Shown here in pieces: positions 22,734 through 30,114 of a stretch of 30,170 nt of DNA (its first letter is position 1; every line of letters begins with the position of its first letter). Position numbers and translations under genes: made by a program. The notes beneath the pieces are model-generated. The model was given only the letters and a program-made list of their open reading frames with translations, was not told the DNA's origin and did no database searches. This DNA is from CAYTZA01 sp964442365 (lineage in GTDB: Bacteria > Patescibacteriota > Minisyncoccia > Phycocordibacterales > DAORIS01): assembly GCA_964442365.1 (NCBI GenBank), contig CAYTZA010000005.1, forward strand, positions 1-30,170. The letters are read 5' to 3'.

Positions 22734-22748
22734 GTATCATTGTGATGT

Positions 22749-24425
22749 TTACTTTACTTCTTCGAGATCAACGACACGTTCTAGTTCTTCGAGAGTTGTA
22801 ATTCCGCGTATTACTTTAAGAATACCGTCTTGTTGAAGTGTGTGTATACCTTGATCATGCGCTGCGGCACGAATATCTCTTTCACTTGGATTATTGATTA
22901 CCACCTTTTCAACTTCTTCTGTAGTAATGATGGCTTCATACAATCCAATTCTACCTTTATAGCCGGTCATATTACATGCGGTACAACCAACAGCCTCAAA
23001 GAGTGTGTATGTAGTTGGAATATTTTCTTTGTCTGAGATAGTTGCGAGAGTAGATTCGATAATCTTTTTTTGTGTTTCGTTTGGAACTGCTTCTTTGCGA
23101 CACTTTGGACATAGTTTTCTTACCAATCGTTGTGCCATAGCAATATTTACTGCTGAAGTGATTACTTTTGAATTAACCCCAAGGTCTATGAGACGAGGGA
23201 ATGTACCAGCAGCATTATTTGTGTGAAGAGTTGAAAATACAAGGTGACCAGTTAAAGCGGCATTGATTGCTATTTCTGCAGTTTCTTCGTCTCGAATTTC
23301 TCCAACCATGATTACATCCGGATCTTGTCTAAGAGCAGAACGTAATCCAGAAAGAAAGGTGTATCCTTTTTCAGAATCTGTTTGTGTCTGCACTACACCA
23401 GGGAGGTGATATTCGATAGGGTTTTCAATGGTGATGATTTTAACTTCAGGGGAGTGTACTTTTTTTAGAAAAGCATAGAGCGTTGTAGTTTTTCCAGAAC
23501 CTGTCGGACCTGTGGTAAGTATCATGCCGTTTGGTTTACGAAGTTCTTTCTCTAAAATAGCGTACAATCTTGGTTCGATACCGAGTTCTTCTACTGGTAC
23601 ACCGATAGATTGAGGATTCAAAATACGCATAACCACTGATTCGCTATACGCACCTGGTATTGTAGAGGTACGGATCTCTATATCGTTTTCATTGAGCTTA
23701 ATACTGAAACGTCCATCTTGAGGGCTTTCTTTTGTATTTAGTTTTAAACCAGAAAGAAGTTTTATACGTGAGAGTATGAGATTAAAAGTCACAAGATCAA
23801 AATGCGCTATGTCCATAAGCACACCATCTAGACGATAACGTATACGTACGTAATCTATTTCTGGTTCAAGGTGCACGTCAGACGCCTCAGTTGCTAGTGC
23901 TCCTGAGATAATAATCTCAAGAATCTTTGTGACGAGGTGAGATTTTTTAAGAGCTAGTGTGTCGGTGATAAGTTTCTTCACGTCTTCTATTGTTCGAACT
24001 TCTTTTAGAAAACTAGTGATTTGTTCATTTGAAATATCAAGTGATCCAGCTTTGGTTTCAAAAGAGAAAGACAGGTCTTTGTAGTGTGACCACGCAGTTT
24101 CTAGACTATGAGAAGATACGAGGTGGATTTTAAGTTGATATCCTTTTTGTTTTAGTTCTTCCAAGATTTCAGTCGTCTTGCTGTTTTGAGGAGATAAGAT
24201 AGCGATGTCTATTTTTTTTCCTACAATATTGAAAGGGGCGACAAATACTTCTCTTGCACGGTTTTCGTCTATAAGTCTAAGTGCTTCTACGTTTATAGCA
24301 GTGATAGTGAGATCAGAATATTCAAAATTGTATTTTTTAGCCAGCACCTGAGCGAGATGTTCAGCGTCCTGATCTCGCATTTCTTTTACTTTTCTATTTT
24401 GTTTATCTTCATCAAATATAACCAT
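22749..24425 (-). CDS. pilB: PilB/GspE-type assembly ATPase
   Basis: A 558-residue type II secretion/type IV pilus assembly ATPase, cytoplasmic. The N-terminal GspE-N-like domain spans about 1-150. The N2 domain begins at ASDVHLEPE; Walker A is GPTGSGKTTTL (about 305-315); the Asp box has TIENPIEYHLPGV; Walker B is VIMVGEIRDEETA; the His box includes GHLVFSTLHTNNA. A zinc tetracysteine (CPKC near 443 and CTAC near 480) is typical of PilB/GspE and not of PilT. No other pilus gene is nearby in the window, so it serves a dispersed type IV pilus or competence system. An extended -10 lies 7 nt before the ATG; there is no Shine-Dalgarno sequence. Confidence 0.93.
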   Translation of the reverse strand: MVIFDEDKQNRKVKEMRDQDAEHLAQVLAKKYNFEYSDLTITAINVEALRLIDENRAREVFVAPFNIVGKKIDIAILSPQNSKTTEILEELKQKGYQLKIHLVSSHSLETAWSHYKDLSFSFETKAGSLDISNEQITSFLKEVRTIEDVKKLITDTLALKKSHLVTKILEIIISGALATEASDVHLEPEIDYVRIRYRLDGVLMDIAHFDLVTFNLILSRIKLLSGLKLNTKESPQDGRFSIKLNENDIEIRTSTIPGAYSESVVMRILNPQSIGVPVEELGIEPRLYAILEKELRKPNGMILTTGPTGSGKTTTLYAFLKKVHSPEVKIITIENPIEYHLPGVVQTQTDSEKGYTFLSGLRSALRQDPDVIMVGEIRDEETAEIAINAALTGHLVFSTLHTNNAAGTFPRLIDLGVNSKVITSAVNIAMAQRLVRKLCPKCRKEAVPNETQKKIIESTLATISDKENIPTTYTLFEAVGCTACNMTGYKGRIGLYEAIITTEEVEKVVINNPSERDIRAAAHDQGIHTLQQDGILKVIRGITTLEELERVVDLEEVK

Positions 24426-24432
24426 GCTGTTT

Positions 24433-24441
24433 ATTCTAGCA
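24433..24441 (-). promoter_or_regulatory. Extended -10 promoter of pilB
   Basis: Minus strand TGCTAGAAT (24441-24433) ends 7 nt before ATG 24425, predicting a leaderless message. No -35 match. Confidence 0.55.
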
Positions 24442-24488
24442 TTAAATAAAGGCTGTAGAGAGCTGTTTTGGGGTGGGTAAGGGGGTTA

Positions 24489-24518
24489 TTGACAAGTGGC
24501 ATATAAAAGTGCTATAAT
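24489..24518 (+). promoter_or_regulatory. Near-perfect sigma-70 promoter of the 24578 gene
   Basis: TTGACA (24489-24494), 18-bp spacer, TGC then TATAAT (24513-24518). Both hexamers are perfect. It gives a leader of about 50 nt. Confidence 0.85.
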
Positions 24519-24548
24519 ATAGGTAGAGTTTTGAACCTTTCAAACCCC

Positions 24549-24571
24549 TTTTCTGGCTAAGCCAGAAGGAG
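24549..24571 (+). promoter_or_regulatory. SD-linked leader hairpin of the 24578 gene
   Basis: TTCTGGC-TAA-GCCAGAA (24551-24567) is a perfect 7-bp hairpin whose last two bases are the start of AAGGAG (24566-24571), 6 nt before ATG 24578. Preceding T and C residues can extend the helix over the GG. It has the same arrangement as upstream of the 21376 gene. Confidence 0.6.
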
Positions 24572-24577
24572 AATATC

Positions 24578-25060
24578 ATGCGTACGCCACTGGCTGCAGT
24601 TCTTGCGAGCATCCTTCTTTCTTTTGTTTGCGCTACGGCGCAGGCGGAAGAGAAGAAGCCCGGTTTTTTCGAGAAACTGGGCAGGGCTCTCCGGCCTGAT
24701 GTGACCATCATCAAAGATGGTAGGACGACCTACACTGCCCGCCGGAGCACGACCGACGAATCATGGGAGATTCGTGAGTACGGAACCAATGGTCGCCGGC
24801 CTCACTACAATAGCGACCGTGGTTACGGTGCCAGAACAACGACCTTGACCACCGGAGTGTACGAGCGTACGGACGTTCGTAGTCGTACTAACGGCCCAAA
24901 TGGGGTTGAAAGTACGATATACCGGGAGACTCGTGTCGGCGCTCGAGCCGAAGTCTCTGGTCGGATTGTCGTAAAATCCGGCATGCACAACAGGGACTTC
25001 TTGAAATGGCGCGAACGCGACATTCTCAAGAAGAGGGGAATCAAACCAAAAAAGAAATAA
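24578..25060 (+). CDS. Small exported basic protein (accessory cassette)
   Basis: The 160-residue protein has a textbook Sec signal peptide (about 1-23: basic MR start, hydrophobic AAVLASILLSFVCATA core, cleavage after AQA). The mature protein is basic and repetitive in character: FFEKLGRALRPDVTIIKDG, several TTYTARRSTT/YGARTTTLTTGVY-like strand segments rich in Thr/Arg/Tyr, and a C-terminal LKKRGIKPKKK. There are no cysteines after the signal and no TM. The family is not recognised. It is monocistronic with a near-consensus promoter, hairpin-SD leader and strong terminator, and its codons are strikingly GC-richer than those of flanking pilB and tsaE, which suggests transfer or high expression. 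A cell-wall or surface role is inference from export and charge only. Confidence 0.8.
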   Translation: MRTPLAAVLASILLSFVCATAQAEEKKPGFFEKLGRALRPDVTIIKDGRTTYTARRSTTDESWEIREYGTNGRRPHYNSDRGYGARTTTLTTGVYERTDVRSRTNGPNGVESTIYRETRVGARAEVSGRIVVKSGMHNRDFLKWRERDILKKRGIKPKKK

Positions 25061-25081
25061 CCACACATGGCTAACAGCCAG

Positions 25082-25117
25082 CCGCGTCTCTCACCAACGA
25101 AAGGGACGCGGTTTTTT
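25082..25117 (+). terminator. Intrinsic terminator of the 24578 gene
   Basis: CCGCGTCTC pairs with GGGACGCGG (nine pairs with one G-U), then TTTTTT. It lies 21 nt after the stop and isolates the cassette from tsaE. Confidence 0.9.
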
Positions 25118-25129
25118 CATGCCAAATCA

Positions 25130-25138
25130 TGCTAAAAT
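25130..25138 (+). promoter_or_regulatory. Extended -10 promoter of tsaE-polA-holA
   Basis: TGCTAAAAT ends 6 nt before ATG 25145. Transcription would start at or beside the start codon, so the operon message is predicted to be leaderless. Confidence 0.55.
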
Positions 25139-25144
25139 AGAGCT

Positions 25145-25585
25145 ATGATTTCAGAAAATACAGAACAAACGACAGATATAGCCAAAGATTTTATAAAACA
25201 AATTATGTCTGACAAGTCTTCTTCAGAGGCAACGATAGTAGCTCTTGTTGGAGATCTTGGAGCTGGAAAAACAGCTTTTACACAAGCATGCGCTAGGGCT
25301 CTCGGTATAGAGGAAACAGTAACAAGTCCAACATTTGTGATAGAGAAAATATATAAAATAGATACGCCACGTTTCAATAAGTTGGTGCATATAGATGCGT
25401 ATCGTTTAGAAAATTCACAAGAATTGGCTACGCTTGGTTTTGATAATCTTATCGCCGATTCAAAGAATCTTATTTTTATAGAATGGGCTGATAAGGTTTA
25501 TGATTTATTACCAAAAGGATATATAAAAATTATTTTTTCGGTAGTAAGTGATACTGTTCGTAAGATAGATTTTGAATACGCATGA
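25145..25585 (+). CDS. tsaE: tRNA threonylcarbamoyladenosine biosynthesis ATPase TsaE
   Basis: A 146-residue P-loop protein of the t6A37 tRNA-modification complex (with TsaB/TsaD). Visible motifs: Walker A GDLGAGKTAF (about 36-45), the family-specific TSPTFVIEKIY (about 60-70), HIDAYRLEN (near 83), and IEWADKV (near 113). Length is normal for the family. It heads a three-gene operon: its TGA overlaps the polA ATG as ATGA. There is no Shine-Dalgarno sequence. Confidence 0.95.
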   Translation: MISENTEQTTDIAKDFIKQIMSDKSSSEATIVALVGDLGAGKTAFTQACARALGIEETVTSPTFVIEKIYKIDTPRFNKLVHIDAYRLENSQELATLGFDNLIADSKNLIFIEWADKVYDLLPKGYIKIIFSVVSDTVRKIDFEYA

Positions 25586-27942
25586 ATAAGAAAAGTAGAC
25601 TAGTATTACTTGATTCACACGCAATCCTTCATAGGGCATATCATGCCATGCCTGATTTTTCTTCTTCAAAAGGAGAACCAACAGGAGCTCTGTATGGTTT
25701 GGTATCTATGCTCATCAACATTATGAATGAGCTTAAGCCAGATTATGTTGTTGCTTGTTATGACTTACCAAAACCAACATATCGTCATGAAGCATACAAA
25801 GATTATAAAGCTGGCCGTGTAAAAACTGATGATGGATTGGTTGCTCAGATTGTACGTTCACGGGATATTTTTAAAGCTTTTTCAATTCCTCTTTATGAAA
25901 AAGAAGGATTTGAGGCTGATGATGCTCTGGGCACGATTGTTCACAGTATGAAAGATAGAAAAGACATAGATATTGTTATTGCTTCTGGTGATATGGATAC
26001 TCTTCAACTTGTTGATGATAAAAAGGTGCAGGTATATACGCTAAAGAAGGGTATAAAAGAAACTATTTTATACGATGAAGATGCGGTAAAAGAGCGTTTT
26101 GGTTTTGGTCCAGAACTACTTCCTGATTATAAGGGTCTTCGTGGAGATCCTTCGGATAATATCGTGGGTATAAAAGGTATTGGAGAAAAAACTGCTACAG
26201 AGCTTATTAAAAATTTTGGAACTATAGAACAAATATATAAAACACTAAAAAAAGACGAAGAAAAGTTTGTAAAAGCAGGTATTAGTCCTCGCATGATACA
26301 GCTTTTGAAAGATGGCGAAGAAGAAGCTCTTTTTTCTAAAATGCTCGCCACTATTCGTCGTGATGCTCCGATCGATTTTAAACTTCCGGAAAAACACTGG
26401 AAAGAAACAGTGGATATGAATGTTATCACCGAATTGTTTAAAGAACTTGAATTTCGTACTCTCGGTACTCGTGTGAAAGAGTTACTCGGCCTTACCGATG
26501 CTTTTGGAGACGCGCCTGAAGAAGTGGAGGTGATTCCTGAATATAGCGAAGAGACATTTAAAAAGGCGCAGATTGCTTTATGGGTACTTGATTCAAATAT
26601 TACTAATCCAACAGTAGATGATATTTCTGTTCACACCAAGACTAAGGATGTAAATAAGTCACTTATTATATTAGAAAAAAAGATTGAAGAGAAAAAACTC
26701 GAATCTGTGTATCGAGATATAGAGTTGCCACTTATGCCGGTGATTGATTCTATGCAGAAGAGAGGTATAAAAATAGATACTGTGGTGCTTCAAACACTTT
26801 CACATGATTATCATAAAGAATTAGAAAAATTAGAGAAACAAATATGGAAAGAGGCCGGAGAAGAGTTCAATATAAATTCTCCAAAACAGCTCGGTGTGAT
26901 CCTTTTTGAAAAACTAGCACTTAAAGTAAAAGGGCAAAGAAAAACAGCAGGAGGGTCTATGTCCACTCGAGAATCTGAGCTTGAAAAGCTTAAGGATTTA
27001 CATCCGATTGTGCCACGTATTTTCTTGTACAGAGAATTACAAAAACTTCTTTCAACTTATATAGATGTAGTTCCTTCACTTATTGATCCAGCTGATGGAC
27101 GCCTTCATACTACGTTTATACAAACCGGCACTACAACGGGTCGTATGTCTTCTCAAAATCCTAATATTCAAAATATTCCGATTAAGACCGAACTCGGTAG
27201 GGCAATACGGGATTCTTTTGTAGCAGAGAAAGGGTATAAATTGGTCGAATGTGATTATTCACAAATACAGCTTCGCGTAGCAGCTTTTTTGTCTGGTGAT
27301 CAAAAGCTTATAGAGATATTTACATCTGGAAGAGATGTGCACACAGAAGTTGCGGCACGAGTGTTTAAAGTTAATTTTGGAGAAGTGGATAAAGAAATGC
27401 GCCGCAAGGCTAAGGTAATTAATTTCGGCATACTATACGGCATGGGAGTCAACGCTCTTAAACAAAATCTCGGTAGTGATCGCGCAGAAGCTCAGCGTTT
27501 TTATGAAGAATATTTTGCTACGTTTACAGGTTTGGCAGAATATCTTGAAAGAGTAAAAAGTGATGCTGGACGCAAAGGGTATACAGAGACACTTTTTGGT
27601 CGAAGGAGATATTTTGAGGGTATTACATCTAAACTTCCTTTTATACGCGCTCAAGCAGAACGTATGGCTATAAACGCTCCTATACAGGGAACAGAGTCGG
27701 ATATTATGAAACTTGCCATGATAAAAGTTGCAGAAGAGTTTAAAGATTCTGAAGATGTATTTCTTCTACTTCAGATACACGACTCTTTGTTGTTTGAGGT
27801 ACGTGAAGATAAGGTTAAAGAATATGCTCCACGTATTCAGTTTATTATGGAACATATTGTTCCACTTGAACAAACAGCACAGATACCTTTACTTGTAGGT
27901 GTTCAGTATGGTGAACATTGGGGTGATATGAAAAATTTATGA
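25582..27942 (+). CDS. polA: DNA polymerase I with vestigial proofreading region
   Basis: A 786-residue repair/replication polymerase. Residues 1-300 form the 5'-3' exonuclease: Asp11, EADDALGT (111-118), ASGDMDT (134-140) and RGDPSDNIVGIKGIGEKTA (187-205). Only about 80 residues (301-380) separate it from the polymerase domain; E. coli Pol I has roughly 190 residues of 3'-5' exonuclease here, and no DxE or YxxxD exonuclease motifs are visible, so proofreading is presumably absent. Polymerase motif A is DYSQIQLR (558-565), with Gln563 where E. coli has steric-gate Glu710. Motif B is RRKAKVINFGILYG (607-620), intact. Motif C is QIHDSLLFE (731-739), with Ser735 in place of the usual Glu. Linked to tsaE and holA by ATGA overlaps. 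Confidence 0.96.
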   Translation: MNKKSRLVLLDSHAILHRAYHAMPDFSSSKGEPTGALYGLVSMLINIMNELKPDYVVACYDLPKPTYRHEAYKDYKAGRVKTDDGLVAQIVRSRDIFKAFSIPLYEKEGFEADDALGTIVHSMKDRKDIDIVIASGDMDTLQLVDDKKVQVYTLKKGIKETILYDEDAVKERFGFGPELLPDYKGLRGDPSDNIVGIKGIGEKTATELIKNFGTIEQIYKTLKKDEEKFVKAGISPRMIQLLKDGEEEALFSKMLATIRRDAPIDFKLPEKHWKETVDMNVITELFKELEFRTLGTRVKELLGLTDAFGDAPEEVEVIPEYSEETFKKAQIALWVLDSNITNPTVDDISVHTKTKDVNKSLIILEKKIEEKKLESVYRDIELPLMPVIDSMQKRGIKIDTVVLQTLSHDYHKELEKLEKQIWKEAGEEFNINSPKQLGVILFEKLALKVKGQRKTAGGSMSTRESELEKLKDLHPIVPRIFLYRELQKLLSTYIDVVPSLIDPADGRLHTTFIQTGTTTGRMSSQNPNIQNIPIKTELGRAIRDSFVAEKGYKLVECDYSQIQLRVAAFLSGDQKLIEIFTSGRDVHTEVAARVFKVNFGEVDKEMRRKAKVINFGILYGMGVNALKQNLGSDRAEAQRFYEEYFATFTGLAEYLERVKSDAGRKGYTETLFGRRRYFEGITSKLPFIRAQAERMAINAPIQGTESDIMKLAMIKVAEEFKDSEDVFLLLQIHDSLLFEVREDKVKEYAPRIQFIMEHIVPLEQTAQIPLLVGVQYGEHWGDMKNL

Positions 27943-28643
27943 TATACGTACTTCATGGTTCTGATATTCTTACTATTCGTTCACGTGCACGTGATTTAGT
28001 TTCGTCTCTTCTTTTGAAAAAACCTGATACTGTTCATGTTCGTATTACTCCAGAACGTGTATCTCCGGGAGTATTTGAAGAATTACTTGGATCACGAGGA
28101 TTGTTTTCAGACAAATTGATAGTTGAACTCGATGGTTTATGTTCAATACCAGAAGCTTGTTTAGAAGAATATATGCCACAGTTTAAGGACTCAGAGTATG
28201 TGTTTATTGTTATTGAAGAGGGTGTAGAGGTGAAGATGCTTAAAGTTCTAAAAGATCATGCACATAAAATCGAGAATCACGAACTTGTGCAAAGTGTAGA
28301 ACGCGAACCAACCCTTTTTGCTCTTGCCGATGCTCTTGGTATGCGAGATAAAAAGAAATTGTGGGTTGAATATACTCAAGCGATTTTAAATGACACTGCT
28401 CCTGAAGAAATCCACGGTATGCTTTTTTGGCAAGTGAAATCTATGATTATTGCTTCGTGTACAACAGAAAAAGAATCAGGTCTTAAACCTTTTGTGTACG
28501 GAAAGTCAAAACGTTATGGAAATAATTTCAAAAAAGGTGAACTCGAATCGCTATCTTCATCCCTTGTCTCTCTGTATCATGATGCGCGTAGAGGTCTGAC
28601 TGATTTTGGCCTAGCTCTTGAGCAGTGGGTTTTGTCTATTTGA
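27939..28643 (+). CDS. holA: DNA polymerase III delta subunit-like clamp loader protein
   Basis: A 234-residue protein, well short of the ~340 of typical HolA. The opening MIYVLHGSDILTIRSRARDL, the GVFEELLGSRGLFSDKLIVELDG segment and the central FALADALGMRDKKKLW and APEEIHGMLFWQVKSMIIAS motifs match the delta fold as I know it in CPR genomes (gene often annotated as hypothetical or HolA-like). The C-terminal collar helices are reduced. It would help load the DnaN clamp. ATG 27939 overlaps the polA TGA. No canonical Walker A is expected in delta and none is present. Confidence is moderate because the family is divergent. Confidence 0.72.
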   Translation: MIYVLHGSDILTIRSRARDLVSSLLLKKPDTVHVRITPERVSPGVFEELLGSRGLFSDKLIVELDGLCSIPEACLEEYMPQFKDSEYVFIVIEEGVEVKMLKVLKDHAHKIENHELVQSVEREPTLFALADALGMRDKKKLWVEYTQAILNDTAPEEIHGMLFWQVKSMIIASCTTEKESGLKPFVYGKSKRYGNNFKKGELESLSSSLVSLYHDARRGLTDFGLALEQWVLSI

Positions 28644-28741
28644 AGATTATTTTTTAATAAACAAAGTGTCCCCAGCTTTTGACATGGTTTTATGGTAACA
28701 CAGAGTAAAGTCGGACCTATTTTGTGTGACTATTGCTAGTT

Positions 28742-28747
28742 TATAAT
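28742..28747 (+). promoter_or_regulatory. Candidate -10 of the M16 peptidase gene
   Basis: A perfect TATAAT in the 164-nt spacer 28644-28807. The -35 is poor (TTGTGT at a 14-bp spacing). An unpaired TTGACA lies at 28679-28684 without a good -10. The leader would be about 55 nt. I see no small ORF or clear hairpin in the rest of the spacer. Confidence 0.4.
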
Positions 28748-28807
28748 AATTGTGGTATTATTTTAATTGGTGTTCATTGGTAACTCAAAACAAAAGGAGA
28801 CCTCTAG

Positions 28808-30058
28808 ATGTATGATCCGTACGCTGAATTTACCAAAACTGTTCTCTCAAACGGTCTTGAAGTCCACTCTGTATACTGGGATCGTCCTTGGATCAGAGTG
28901 GAGATTGTTGTTCATAGTGGTGGACGAGAAGATCCGGTGGTTAAGCCGGGGCTCGCGCATTTTCTGGAGCACGTTGTTAGTCAAAATATTCCAAACTGGA
29001 AATTTGATCGTGCGAGGGAATTTTTTGAGACCTGTGGTGGTCAGACAATGTTTGGTTCTACAGACTATCTCTCCACTCGATATAGCTTCAAAGTTCCTGC
29101 TGATCCTGTTACTTTCCGTGAGGCGCTTACAATTTTTGGTTCGATGTTACTTGGAGCACGAATCGAGAAAGATGTAGAGCGAGAACGAAAGGTAATTTCG
29201 TGTGAGTTTAACGAACGGTACCCATTTCTTGAGGCATTGGAGTGGAACATGGGTATCCGCCGAGCGCTCTTTCAAGGACATCGGCTTGAAACGTGGAATC
29301 GACCACTTGGTCGACCAGAAGGTTTTCTTTCGATAACGGAGAGAGATCTTCAGGATTTCTACGACACACATTATGTCCCCAGGAATATCAGCCTTGTGAT
29401 CATTGGTGGATTTAAAACTGATGAATTGACTGTTGAACTGGAAAAAAGTCCGTTCGGAATGCAGAAGGATGGCTTGAGGAGTCAAATCCCTCAATCATTC
29501 AGACCGCTTTCAATTCCTACGGAGCAATCAAGGATAGTGAAGCTCTCCGATCATGTCAACTTCAAGGTTGATCAGACAGAATACAGAGCAGTATGGGCTT
29601 TTCCTTCTGATTTCCATCGACAAGCGCGTAAAGTATTCAGAACAGTACTGGGAAAGATTTTGTTTGATGAGGTCCGTGAAAAACGTGGTCTAGCTTATGG
29701 TATTGATGTCGAATGTGTGAGCTTCCAGGATGTGTGTGAGTTTGAGATTAGGGGTAAAATTAGCCCTGACGCTACTTCACATATCAATGAAGTTGTTCGA
29801 GAATGTATCAGAATGGTCCCATCGCGCCACGACCTTTTTAAACGAAGGCTTGATTCACTTAAACAACAGTGTCTGATGATTGATCTTGCGGGACATGGTC
29901 TTGCTGGCAACTCAGCAAATAATTTGGTTTCTGATCATCGGATCATTCCGATGCAAGAAGAGCTGGACAAACTGTGCGTGGTCACAATCGATCAGATGGC
30001 CGAGGCGTCTGCTTTCCTTAGTTCTGAAAGACAATACACCTTCATCACTTGTCCCTAA
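28808..30058 (+). CDS. M16 family zinc metallopeptidase (accessory cassette)
   Basis: A 416-residue insulinase/processing-peptidase-like protein. The inverted zinc motif HFLEH lies at 51-55, and the downstream ligand Glu at about 133 (VISCEFNE), matching HxxEH-x(74-77)-E. The C-terminal half holds LFDEVREKRGLAYGI, the conserved R/Y substrate-binding segment. No signal peptide or TM span, so it is probably cytoplasmic, or secreted by another route. ATG 28808 is set by AAGGAG (28794-28799) 8 nt upstream, an unusually clear ribosome site for this window. It is monocistronic, followed by a terminator, and GC-richer than holA. M16 peptidases process peptides, including RiPP precursors or leader peptides, in some systems; substrate here is unknown. 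Confidence 0.9.
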   Translation: MYDPYAEFTKTVLSNGLEVHSVYWDRPWIRVEIVVHSGGREDPVVKPGLAHFLEHVVSQNIPNWKFDRAREFFETCGGQTMFGSTDYLSTRYSFKVPADPVTFREALTIFGSMLLGARIEKDVERERKVISCEFNERYPFLEALEWNMGIRRALFQGHRLETWNRPLGRPEGFLSITERDLQDFYDTHYVPRNISLVIIGGFKTDELTVELEKSPFGMQKDGLRSQIPQSFRPLSIPTEQSRIVKLSDHVNFKVDQTEYRAVWAFPSDFHRQARKVFRTVLGKILFDEVREKRGLAYGIDVECVSFQDVCEFEIRGKISPDATSHINEVVRECIRMVPSRHDLFKRRLDSLKQQCLMIDLAGHGLAGNSANNLVSDHRIIPMQEELDKLCVVTIDQMAEASAFLSSERQYTFITCP

Positions 30059-30075
30059 GCGATTGATGAAGTCGA

Positions 30076-30110
30076 GACCGTTGAGCCTAAAAACTCATCG
30101 GTCTTTTTAT
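30076..30110 (+). terminator. Terminator of the M16 peptidase gene
   Basis: GACCGTTGAG and CTCATCGGTC pair with one internal T-T mismatch around an eight-base loop, followed by TTTTTATTTT. The convergent tRNA begins a few bases later. Confidence 0.85.
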
Positions 30111-30114
30111 TTTG

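Noticed and set aside
22621..22836. 71-codon frame downstream of ruvB
   Set aside because: Runs through the closing stem and terminator of the candidate ncRNA and into the pilB 3' end; residues are low-information Ser/Arg/Leu.
28644..28665. Terminator after holA
   Set aside because: Only an AT-only TTATT/AATAA stem is present; too weak to call.
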